Below are positions 8,135 through 14,508 of a stretch of DNA of 46,034 bases, piece after piece. This stretch comes from an uncultured Phycisphaerales bacterium. Lineage in GTDB: Bacteria > Planctomycetota > Phycisphaerae > Tepidisphaerales > Tepidisphaeraceae. The position numbers and the translations under genes are program-made. Numbering within the stretch: position 1 is the stretch's first letter; every line of letters begins with the position of its first letter. The stretch lies in NCBI GenBank assembly GCA_903871935.1, contig CAIQIQ010000102.1, forward strand, positions 1 to 46,034, in the 5' to 3' direction. The notes beneath the pieces are model-generated. The model did no database searches, was not told the DNA's origin, and was given only the letters and a program-made list of their open reading frames with translations.

Positions 8135-8719
8135 TTATTTCTTTTCGACCCGAGGCGCAACAAGCGTATCGCCTTCTATCTTTATCGGGATCTTCGAGGA
8201 TTGCTCCATATCTTGCGTATAAACATCGCAGACCCTGACGGTGGAAGCCAACCTGTAATGACATGTTCCATTTGGAGTCGGCGAAGTCGTACTCCTTCGG
8301 CTGTTTTGTCCCGAATCCATCTCCAGCACTTGTCCAGGGAGTGTTGAGACCGCAAGCGATTGCGGTACATGAGGAGGAAGGATTCGCTCAAATGAGAAAG
8401 TTCCACCACCCATCCCGGTGAACGGTTTTACGTGCCATAGTTGTCCAGAGGCGTCCCGCAGTTCTAGATCACCGAGAGCCAGAGTCACTAACCACTGACC
8501 GATACGGATTGGTTTATCCGTGTTGTTCGTCAACAGTACTTCACATCGTATGTTTTCTGGTCCAAGTCTGACGCTCCTAATCTCCATAGTCAGGGCCAGC
8601 ATTGCGTTCTGAGTTGACGGCGATTGATTGGTGGTTGGCTCGTCAGCTCTCGTGCAGACACATGCAAGGACCATCACCATGACGCCATACGCGAAACACC
8701 GCAAAAGTGGCAACGACAC
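8135..8719 (-). CDS. Small exported protein of unknown function
   Basis: A 194-residue protein. Residues 1-25 form a signal peptide (hydrophobic core, CTRA/DEPT cleavage region). The mature part is beta-rich: the pattern VRLGPENIRCEVLLTNNTDKPIRIG resembles an immunoglobulin-like fold found in other exported proteins, with charged residues at the strand turns. Start GTG at 8719 is supported by an ideal AGGAGG 5 bp upstream. No operon partner: element A lies downstream and a gene-poor stretch upstream. Not recognised as any named family. Confidence 0.65.
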   Translation of the reverse strand: MSLPLLRCFAYGVMVMVLACVCTRADEPTTNQSPSTQNAMLALTMEIRSVRLGPENIRCEVLLTNNTDKPIRIGQWLVTLALGDLELRDASGQLWHVKPFTGMGGGTFSFERILPPHVPQSLAVSTLPGQVLEMDSGQNSRRSTTSPTPNGTCHYRLASTVRVCDVYTQDMEQSSKIPIKIEGDTLVAPRVEKK

Positions 8720-9028
8720 TTGGTCCTCCTAGCAGAAAGAGTCAGGGACGGATATCATCTCACTCCGGGCCAAATCTCGGGCTCCTCCTGCACTCTACCA
8801 CACATCGCGGTCATAGCGGAAGCAAAATTCCGCCTTGAGGAGCCGTTTTCGGCGCCGGCCGGCGGTTCTCGCGGCCGGACGCGGGGCCGAGGCGTCTGCC
8901 GCAGGTCCAGATCTTCGGCGACGTGAGGGCTGTAAGGCATCCCGGGCGTGAGGATGTGTGAAGAAGAGAGGGCGAGATTGGGAGAGCGGGAGAGAGCGGG
9001 CAGAAGAAGAGCGGAATGAGAAGCGGGT
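8720..9028. other. Gene-poor stretch with GC-rich hairpin and polypurine tract
   Basis: No gene is supported. CCGGCCG (8855-8861) and CGGCCGG (8872-8878) form a 7-bp hairpin with a 10-nt loop. From about 8937 to 9027 the plus strand is strongly purine-biased (runs of GAG, GAA and GGG with few pyrimidines), directly before the dockerin-like gene. The tract could be a decayed 5' part of that gene or a simple purine repeat. Confidence 0.5.
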
Positions 9029-9064
9029 TTGTGTTCACGATTCCTTGCTGATGGAGATGAAGTA

Positions 9065-10711
9065 GTGACGTCCCCCTTGGATTCCCCGTCGCAAATCACC
9101 TTACGCGGCACTCTGACGGGAAATGGCACACCCATTCCAGATGGCGATACGGTCACGGTCACAATCAATGGGGTCGCACACACGACTACGACTTCCGGTG
9201 GCATGGGCCACTTCTTGCTGGATTTTCCGACGAGCAGCATCCCAGCGTCAGCAACACCGTACACGATCAACTACAACTATTCAGGGCACGCCAGTTTCAT
9301 CGGGACCAGTGACGGTTCGACGACGCTGAAGGTCAATGCCACTACGCCGAGTTTCACTAGCCTGAGCGCACCAGCCGTCATCGCATATGGCACTTCCGAG
9401 ATCACCGTGACCGGTACGTTGGCGGCCGGGACAACACCGGTTCCCAACGGGGAGATTCTCACAGTCACCATTAACGGCGTAGCGCAGACAACAACCACGA
9501 CAGGAGGCAACGGCGGTTTCTCATTGGACTACCCAACCGCAGCCATTCCAGTTTCGGCAACACCGTATCCCATTACCTTCGATTATGGCGGCGATGCCAA
9601 TTTCAATGTCACTACAGACAACGCCTCCCGCACGCTCAGTGTCATGCAGGCGACGCTCTCGCTTGCCAGCATTCCTGAGAACCAGCCAGTGGGCAGCGTG
9701 GTGGGCACGCTGGGCGTCACCGGCCCGAATAGCGGCGCTGCGTTCACGTATGCTTTGGTGAGCGGAGTGGGCAGTGCGGACAATGGCAGCTTCACGATCA
9801 GCGGCGATCAACTTCTGACGGCGGAGAGCTTCAACTATGAGGCCAAAGACAGCTACTCGATCCGCGTGCGTAGCACCGATTCGGAAGGTTTGTGGTTTGA
9901 GAAGGTCTTTACGATCACTGTGACGGATGTCGATGAGATTGCCCCGACTGTGACGGCAGTGTATGTCCGGGGCTCGACTTGGAATGCGAACTATCTTTCC
10001 TTCCTGGCAGCCAATACGACGGGTTCAAGTTCCATCTATGGCTATGCCATACCGGTGGGCTCGGGTACTGCTCAGCTCCAGACATTGCCGTGGCGGAATC
10101 TCAATCAGATCTCGATTGCCTTTAGTGAAACTGTCTCCGTGGCTCAGGCACAGTTTGCCATGGTGGGATCGGTTGGCAGCTACAGTGTATCGGGCTTCTC
10201 CTATAACGCAGCAGATCATGTGGCTACATGGTCTCTCTCAGCAGCCATAGGTCCAGATAAGCTGTATGTGGCTCTTCCAGGCAGTGGCACATCGCCTGTA
10301 ACCGATCTGGCCGGCAATACCTTGGATGGGGAATGGAGCAATCCCACCAGTTACGGCCAAGGCGGCGCTACCAGCAGCTTCCCTTCAGGCAATGGAACGG
10401 CCGGCGGCAACTTTGCTTTCCGGTTTGATGTTCTGCCGGGAGATTCGACTGGCGGGAGCCTGGGGAAGGTGAATGTGGCGGATATCAATCAGACCAAGAG
10501 CCGCAGCAGCCTACCGGAGACGACCAGTAGCTATCGGTCGGATTTCGATGGAAACAATCTGGTCAATGTTGCCGATATCAATTACGTCAAATCGAGGTCG
10601 AGCATCTCATCATTGCCGGTGAATCCGCCGGTGCTGCCGAGTTTTGGCGCAGTGTTTTCGCAGGTGAGTCTGCTGGCGCTGCTGCGCGATGGCGTGCGGA
10701 AGCTGTGGTAG
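9065..10711 (+). CDS. Ig-like / cadherin-like / dockerin-like surface protein, probably missing its 5' part
   Basis: About 548 residues. Two tandem Ig-like repeats of about 90 residues open the protein (both with TVTINGVAxTTTT and a shared G-x-F-LDFP/LDYP core). A cadherin-like segment follows (PENQPVGSVVGTL ... FTITVTDVDE), then a Big-type domain, and near the C-terminus a dockerin-like pair of calcium loops (GDSTGGSLGKVNVADIN and SDFDGNNLVNVADIN). Such proteins are normally exported, yet there is no signal peptide and the open frame begins inside the first repeat. GTG 9065 has GGAG 8 bp upstream; the frame can also start at TTG 9029. I infer a 5'-truncated gene; a real cytoplasmic product is unlikely. 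Confidence 0.6.
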   Translation: MTSPLDSPSQITLRGTLTGNGTPIPDGDTVTVTINGVAHTTTTSGGMGHFLLDFPTSSIPASATPYTINYNYSGHASFIGTSDGSTTLKVNATTPSFTSLSAPAVIAYGTSEITVTGTLAAGTTPVPNGEILTVTINGVAQTTTTTGGNGGFSLDYPTAAIPVSATPYPITFDYGGDANFNVTTDNASRTLSVMQATLSLASIPENQPVGSVVGTLGVTGPNSGAAFTYALVSGVGSADNGSFTISGDQLLTAESFNYEAKDSYSIRVRSTDSEGLWFEKVFTITVTDVDEIAPTVTAVYVRGSTWNANYLSFLAANTTGSSSIYGYAIPVGSGTAQLQTLPWRNLNQISIAFSETVSVAQAQFAMVGSVGSYSVSGFSYNAADHVATWSLSAAIGPDKLYVALPGSGTSPVTDLAGNTLDGEWSNPTSYGQGGATSSFPSGNGTAGGNFAFRFDVLPGDSTGGSLGKVNVADINQTKSRSSLPETTSSYRSDFDGNNLVNVADINYVKSRSSISSLPVNPPVLPSFGAVFSQVSLLALLRDGVRKLW

Positions 10712-10722
10712 GCCTGCAACAG

Positions 10723-10744
10723 GAAGCGACTACAAAGTCGCTTC
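10723..10744. terminator. Hairpin after the dockerin-like gene
   Basis: GAAGCGAC (10723-10730), loop TACAAA, GTCGCTTC (10737-10744): a perfect 8-bp stem 12 bp after the stop codon. No T-run follows, so it may act as an RNA 3'-end stabiliser or a factor-dependent terminator. Confidence 0.45.
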
Positions 10745-10818
10745 TACGGCGATGGTTGTCTCGCCCCTTGTTGTCCTGCGATGACGATACCCAGGGCGGC
10801 GGCGGGTACGCTTTGCCC

Positions 10819-10836
10819 TGTGCTGCCGGCAGCACA
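10819..10836. promoter_or_regulatory. 18-bp perfect palindrome upstream of the FmdB gene
   Basis: TGTGCTGCCGGCAGCACA is a perfect 18-bp palindrome, about 70 bp upstream of the TATAAT at 10909. It has the shape of a dimeric repressor operator, but it could equally be part of a transcript hairpin. No regulator is assigned. Confidence 0.4.
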
Positions 10837-10883
10837 TGCCGGGCGAGGTAGCCGACCCAGGGCCGCTTCGCTTGACCACAACC

Positions 10884-10914
10884 TTGTATACCTGAAACCG
10901 CGGACGAGTATAAT
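10884..10914 (+). promoter_or_regulatory. Candidate promoter of the FmdB-like gene
   Basis: A perfect TATAAT lies at 10909-10914. The best -35 match is TTGTAT (10884-10889) with a long 19-bp spacer. The start codon is 36 bp after the -10 hexamer, leaving a short leader with a GATAGGAG ribosome site. Confidence 0.5.
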
Positions 10915-10949
10915 GACCTGCTGAAGCGAACCTGATAGGAGCCAACGCC

Positions 10950-11186
10950 GTGCCGATTTACGAATATGTTTGTGACACCTGCAAGTCGAAGTTTGAGAAG
11001 CTGGTCCGCAGCATGAGCAGCACGGAAGCGGCCGCTTGCCCGAAGTGCGGGGGAGTCAAAACCAGCCGCCAGTTCAGTTCGTTTGCCGTTGGGGCAGGGC
11101 AGTCGAGCAGCCCCAGCGTCGGCGGCCATGGCGGCGGGTGTGCCTGCTGCAGCGCGGCCCCATCATGCCCGAACCGAGCGGACTAA
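10950..11186 (+). CDS. FmdB-family zinc-ribbon protein
   Basis: A 78-residue protein opening with the family signature MPIYEYVCDTC; C8-x2-C11 and C30-x2-C33 make one zinc ribbon of the FmdB/putative regulatory family. The tail is Gly/Ser-rich with extra cysteines (CACC, C73), as in many members. Family function is poorly defined; it is often placed beside amidohydrolase or translation genes. The GTG start at 10950 is preceded by ATAGGAGCC. It is a single-gene unit between the palindrome and the AT-rich region ahead of mraZ. Confidence 0.85.
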   Translation: MPIYEYVCDTCKSKFEKLVRSMSSTEAAACPKCGGVKTSRQFSSFAVGAGQSSSPSVGGHGGGCACCSAAPSCPNRAD

Positions 11187-11280
11187 TCTGTCCGCTTCCA
11201 ATCCCTGATTTGGCCATGCAAGCCCAAAGTGCGCGCGGAAAAGTGACAGATGGGCTCGCTTTTCTCCACTTCATACATGC

Positions 11281-11348
11281 GCGATATAATTAGCTGTAAC
11301 TATCTATATATAATATACTTACATGTATCTTGGATGGAAATATCCAAG
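11281..11348 (+). promoter_or_regulatory. AT-rich island with two TATAAT hexamers and a hairpin, ahead of mraZ
   Basis: In an otherwise GC-rich window, 11281-11325 is almost entirely A/T. TATAAT occurs at 11285-11290 and 11309-11314. It is followed by a perfect 7-bp hairpin, CTTGGAT (11329-11335), loop GGAAAT, ATCCAAG (11342-11348). This may be the main promoter region of the division cluster, with the hairpin in the 5' leader; no convincing -35 elements are seen, so another sigma factor could be involved. Confidence 0.45.
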
Positions 11349-11377
11349 CGATCTGAACAAAAATCGAAAGAGAAAAC

Positions 11378-11405
11378 TTGACCGTGGGGTATGAAGTGGT
11401 ATGCT
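11378..11405 (+). promoter_or_regulatory. Candidate mraZ promoter
   Basis: TTGACC (11378-11383) and TATGCT (11400-11405) are separated by 16 bp and lie 57 bp before the mraZ ATG. The spacer contains GTGGGGTATGAAGTGG, with TGGGG and TGGTA 12 bp apart. MraZ of other bacteria represses its own cluster by binding TGGGN repeats overlapping the promoter, but the period there is 10 bp, so this is a weak operator candidate. Confidence 0.4.
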
Positions 11406-11462
11406 TTCCAGTGTCGTGGTAATTGGAGTGCCCAAGTACCGAGACGTGCCTAAGGTATCCAA

Positions 11463-11927
11463 ATGTCCTTTTTCGGCGAATACGAACTGCTGATTGATGA
11501 CAAGAACCGGACCTCGATTCCGGCGGAGATCAGGCGGCAGCTCAGCCCGAACTCGGATACCTGCAAGTTCTTTATCAAGTTGGGAACCAACGGCGTTCCG
11601 TGGATCTACTCGGAGGCCAAGTGGGCGGAACTGACCAAGGATGACTCTTCCGGCATGGAAGCCGGCAGAAGCGAACTTGATCGGCAACGTTTTCACTATG
11701 GCATGACCTTCCCGGTCGAGGCAGATCGCCAGGGACGCTCGGTGATACCGGAACGGATTCTGAAGAAGACCAAGACCGGCAGGGAAGTGGTTTTGGTCGG
11801 GGTGAAGGATCACCTCGAACTGTGGAATAGATCGGCCTGGGATGCATTCACGGACGGTTTGCTTGCCAGGTACGCCGATGACGATGGGAAATCGCACCAG
11901 ACGCAGCAGCCGCCGGGAACCGTATAG
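11463..11927 (+). CDS. mraZ: Transcriptional regulator MraZ
   Basis: A 154-residue protein with the two SpoVT/AbrB-like MraZ halves: residues about 5-55 (GEYELLIDDKNRTSIPAEIR) and about 78-130 (FPVEADRQGRSVIPERIL). MraZ is a DNA-binding ring protein that controls the division/cell-wall cluster it opens. The length is that of the family. Here rsmH follows only after a 419-bp non-coding gap, unlike the tight mraZ-rsmH spacing of most bacteria. The ATG at 11463 is the first residue of the conserved N-terminal strand; no strong ribosome site precedes it. Confidence 0.9.
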   Translation: MSFFGEYELLIDDKNRTSIPAEIRRQLSPNSDTCKFFIKLGTNGVPWIYSEAKWAELTKDDSSGMEAGRSELDRQRFHYGMTFPVEADRQGRSVIPERILKKTKTGREVVLVGVKDHLELWNRSAWDAFTDGLLARYADDDGKSHQTQQPPGTV

Positions 11928-12054
11928 AGTCGATCGCTGACGATATACCTGACGGCGCGGCGAGGCATGGATGCCTTGCTGGCGCGAGACGATGGAACGT
12001 CCGTGGAACATTGTTGGCATGGAGGCTGACGATTACCACGTTTTCCGGACCTCA

Positions 12055-12086
12055 TCGGGCAGCGCGTGGTAACACGCGCTGCCCGA
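12055..12086 (+). other. 14-bp perfect stem capped by a GTAA tetraloop
   Basis: The left arm 12055-12068 (TCGGGCAGCGCGTG) pairs without mismatch with 12073-12086 (CACGCGCTGCCCGA) around GTAA. GNRA loops are typical of functional RNA. No T-run follows, so it is not a simple terminator. Confidence 0.6.
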
Positions 12087-12249
12087 AAGGGTCGACAATC
12101 TAACGAAGCGATGCCGTGGAGCTGTCCCAGGGAGGACAGTGACGCTCACCACTGGGATGGTGAGTGGGACATGGAGTCCCAGCTCTACACTATCGCAACT
12201 GTCCAGGTCGTTTGCAAGGATTGCATCGCCTGACTGGAAGAAAATGTAC

Positions 12250-12283
12250 GGCGGCCGGTGCATGAGGCACCAGTCGCCTTTTT
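12250..12283 (+). terminator. Intrinsic terminator upstream of rsmH
   Basis: The arms 12250-12261 and 12267-12278 form a 12-position stem with one C/A mismatch and one G-T pair around the loop ATGAG, followed directly by TTTTT (12279-12283). It lies 63 bp before the rsmH start and on its strand, so it should either end a transcript from mraZ or work as a conditional attenuator for the downstream cluster. Confidence 0.7.
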
Positions 12284-12346
12284 GCTTAGTCTCGCGGAAC
12301 CGGGCGGAATAGCCGCCGGCAGCGAGGTGACGGTAACAACAGAACA

Positions 12347-13264
12347 ATGGAACTGCCGACCTCTGGTCATGATCCGGTGCTTCTGCAGGAAGTGCTGGAC
12401 CTGCTTGAGGTTATAGAAGGCAAGACGATTGTGGATTGCACGCTGGGGCGCGCCGGCCATGCCGGAGCGATCGCAGCGAAGCTCGGGCGCGAGGGACTGC
12501 TGATCGGCATGGATGCCGACCCGCGGAACCTGGAATACGCCCAGGCACGTCTGGCGGATGCGCCCTGCGAGGTAAGGCTGTTCCATGCGAATTTCGCGCA
12601 ACTCGAGCATGTGCTTGGAGATGCACAGGTTGGGCTGGTGGATGGAATCCTGGCCGACCTGGGACTGAGTACGAATCAGTTGTTTGATAGCGAGTATGGA
12701 CTGAGTTTCGCGACCGATGCGCCGCTGGATATGCGCATCGACCCGCAGACAGAGATGACGGCCGCCGAGATCGTCAACCGCTGGGGCGAGCAGAAGATAG
12801 CGGATCTGCTCTTCCAGAAAGCGGACGAACGGTTTTCGCGAAGGATTGCGAAGAAGATCGTGGAACGAAGGCGGGTTTCGCCGATCCGCCGAACTGGCGA
12901 GTTGGCGCAGGTGATATACGAAGCGATTGGCGGGCCCAGGCCCGACCGGATCGATCCGGCGACGCGAACGTTCATGGCGCTACGGATGGCCGTGAATCAG
13001 GAGACAGAGAATCTTCAGACGCTGTTGGCGGTGGCGCCCAGGCACCTGAAGGCTGGTGGCAGGCTGGCGATTATCAGCTTCCACTCGACCGAGGATCGGT
13101 TCGTGAAGCTGGCGTTTCGCGAAGCTGATCAGCGAGACGAACTGGCGATTGTGACGAAGAAGCCGGTGGTGCCCGGCGAAATAGAACAAGAGCGCAACCC
13201 GCGTTCGCGGTCGGCGAAATTGCGGGTGGCGCAGCGAAGTGCAGAGAAGCGAGGTGCGGTATGA
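12347..13264 (+). CDS. rsmH: 16S rRNA (cytosine(1402)-N(4))-methyltransferase RsmH
   Basis: A 305-residue protein of normal length. It methylates N4 of C1402 in 16S rRNA using S-adenosylmethionine. Seen: the N-terminal HDPVLLQEVLDLL, the SAM-binding VDCTLGRAGHAGAI (about 29-42), the GLSTNQLFD segment, the RNA-binding middle part with FSRRIAKKIVERR, and the C-terminal ISFHSTEDRFVK and RNPRSRSAKLR motifs. One divergence: the usual GxGGH of motif I reads GRAGH here. The ATG at 12347 begins the conserved N-terminus; the ribosome site is weak (GAGGTG about 18 bp upstream). Its stop overlaps the next start in ATGA. Confidence 0.93.
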   Translation: MELPTSGHDPVLLQEVLDLLEVIEGKTIVDCTLGRAGHAGAIAAKLGREGLLIGMDADPRNLEYAQARLADAPCEVRLFHANFAQLEHVLGDAQVGLVDGILADLGLSTNQLFDSEYGLSFATDAPLDMRIDPQTEMTAAEIVNRWGEQKIADLLFQKADERFSRRIAKKIVERRRVSPIRRTGELAQVIYEAIGGPRPDRIDPATRTFMALRMAVNQETENLQTLLAVAPRHLKAGGRLAIISFHSTEDRFVKLAFREADQRDELAIVTKKPVVPGEIEQERNPRSRSAKLRVAQRSAEKRGAV

Positions 13265-14175
13265 CGCGGGAGACGAAGATCGGTCTGTTGGTATCGCTGG
13301 CATTCGTGATTGCCGTTGGTGTGCTGCTGTCGGATCACATGGTCAACAACAGCGATGCGAAACCTGCATCGGTGGTGGCGGCCGGTCCGGACGTGGTAAA
13401 GGGCCTTGTGGTTCCGGGGCAGGCCGCCAACGGGGTGACGACGCCCGTCACGCCAGACCAGAACACCTCTCCGGTGAACAAGGTGCCCAGCGTCGGGGAT
13501 GTTACCGCTCCGTCGCCGGCAGCGCCCAAAACCACTATTGTTGTTAGCGGGGCGCCGACGAGCGAGATGGAGATCGGGAAGGCGGCAAGCCCGAACCTTC
13601 CTCAGCGGTCGACCGACATTATCATCAAGCCGCCGGTTGAGAACATGGTGAGCGCGGATCCCGGTGCACACCTGACGACGTTGGGCGCTGGCAATCCGAC
13701 CCCGACGCCTCTGGTGCCGCTGGCGGCCGCTACGACGCTGCCGACGGAGAAGAAGTACCAGGATTATGTGGCGGTATCCGGTGACAATGTCGCCAAGATG
13801 GCCAAGAAGTTCCTGGGCGCAGACACCAAGGGGAATCGCGAGTTGATCATTGCCGCCAATGATGTTCTGAAGAAGGACCCGACCAAGATTGTCGTGGGCA
13901 AGACGTACCGTATTCCCGTGAAGGTTGCGCCGGCGCCAGTGACGGTTGCCGTCGCTCCGACCACGCAGCCCTCGCCAGCGCCAGCGACGACTGTCACACC
14001 GGCAGCTCCGACGAAGACTTATGTGGTGAAGTCGGGTGACAACCTCTGGAAGATTGCCAAGGGCAATGCCCAGTTGGCCAGTGAGATCCGCAAGCTCAAT
14101 CGTGATGCATTCAAGGGCGAGAACCTCAAGGTCGGTGCGACCCTTCGCCTGCCTGCCAAGAACAACGCGGGCTAA
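13261..14175 (+). CDS. LysM-domain protein with one N-terminal membrane anchor
   Basis: A 304-residue envelope protein. Residues 8-25 are a membrane anchor or uncleaved signal. Residues about 30-160 are a Pro/Ala/Thr-rich, disordered linker. Two LysM peptidoglycan-binding domains follow: about 164-220 (YVAVSGDNVAKMAKKFLG...GKTYRIPV) and about 249-301 (TYVVKSGDNLWKIAKGN...GATLRLPA). It starts in the ATGA overlap with rsmH, so translation is coupled. Position between rsmH and the ftsL-like gene suggests a wall-binding division or cell-shape factor; no enzymatic domain is seen. A LysM gene at this site is not part of the classical cluster. Confidence 0.85.
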   Translation: MTRETKIGLLVSLAFVIAVGVLLSDHMVNNSDAKPASVVAAGPDVVKGLVVPGQAANGVTTPVTPDQNTSPVNKVPSVGDVTAPSPAAPKTTIVVSGAPTSEMEIGKAASPNLPQRSTDIIIKPPVENMVSADPGAHLTTLGAGNPTPTPLVPLAAATTLPTEKKYQDYVAVSGDNVAKMAKKFLGADTKGNRELIIAANDVLKKDPTKIVVGKTYRIPVKVAPAPVTVAVAPTTQPSPAPATTVTPAAPTKTYVVKSGDNLWKIAKGNAQLASEIRKLNRDAFKGENLKVGATLRLPAKNNAG

Positions 14176-14226
14176 GAAGCGGATGCCGGCGTCGTGGTTG
14201 CCGGTCAAATATGTGCGAGGAGCATC

Positions 14227-14508
14227 ATGCTGAAGTTGTTGCTGTGCATCGTCTGCAGCACGGCCCTGGCCATCGCGGTTCTGCAGTTGCGCCAGCAGAA
14301 GATGGAACTGCTGCACCAGTGCAGCACACTGCATAGCGAGATGGAGGAGATTCAACTCAAGCTCTGGAACCAGCAACTGCAGATTGCATCCGCGACCGCT
14401 CCATTGACGATTCGGCAGACGGTTCAGAACTATAAGCTGACCCTGGTGCCATCCAATTCCGACATCCCTCAAGAAGAAGTCCCGGCGGTGAAAAGCGATG
14501 TTCACTGA
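14227..14508 (+). CDS. FtsL-like small bitopic division protein
   Basis: A 93-residue protein: one N-terminal membrane segment (about residues 2-20) followed by a heptad-like region (about 24-62; LRQQKMELLHQCSTLHSEMEEIQLKLW). This is the size and layout of FtsL, which scaffolds the divisome and activates FtsWI. Sequence alone is not diagnostic for FtsL, but the position between rsmH and ftsI is. The ATG at 14227 has GAGGAG 4 bp upstream and is preferred over the longer frame from GTG 14194. Its last codons overlap the ftsI start by 11 bp. Confidence 0.75.
   Translation: MLKLLLCIVCSTALAIAVLQLRQQKMELLHQCSTLHSEMEEIQLKLWNQQLQIASATAPLTIRQTVQNYKLTLVPSNSDIPQEEVPAVKSDVH

Larger units (their letters stand above)
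11928..12346 (+). ncRNA. Structured non-coding gap between mraZ and rsmH (candidate leader RNA)
   Basis: No gene in 419 bp, but many inverted repeats on the coding strand: AGGCAT/ATGCCT (11963-11976); a perfect 14-bp stem with a GTAA (GNRA-type) tetraloop at 12055-12086; CTGTCC/GGACAG (12122-12139); a 7-bp stem with loop CTGGGA (12145-12164); TGGGAC/GTCCCA (12165-12181); and an intrinsic terminator (12250-12283). CTGGGA (12152-12157) is complementary to identical TCCCAG copies on both sides (12125-12130 and 12177-12182), and GGACAG (12134-12139) to CTGTCC at 12122 and 12199. These alternatives suggest a switch. It matches no RNA class I know, including RNase P RNA, tmRNA or 6S RNA. Confidence 0.45.

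Noticed and set aside
11928..12346. RNase P RNA, tmRNA or 6S RNA in the mraZ-rsmH gap
   Set aside because: The conserved core motifs of these RNAs are absent; the length and hairpin pattern fit a leader or attenuator better.
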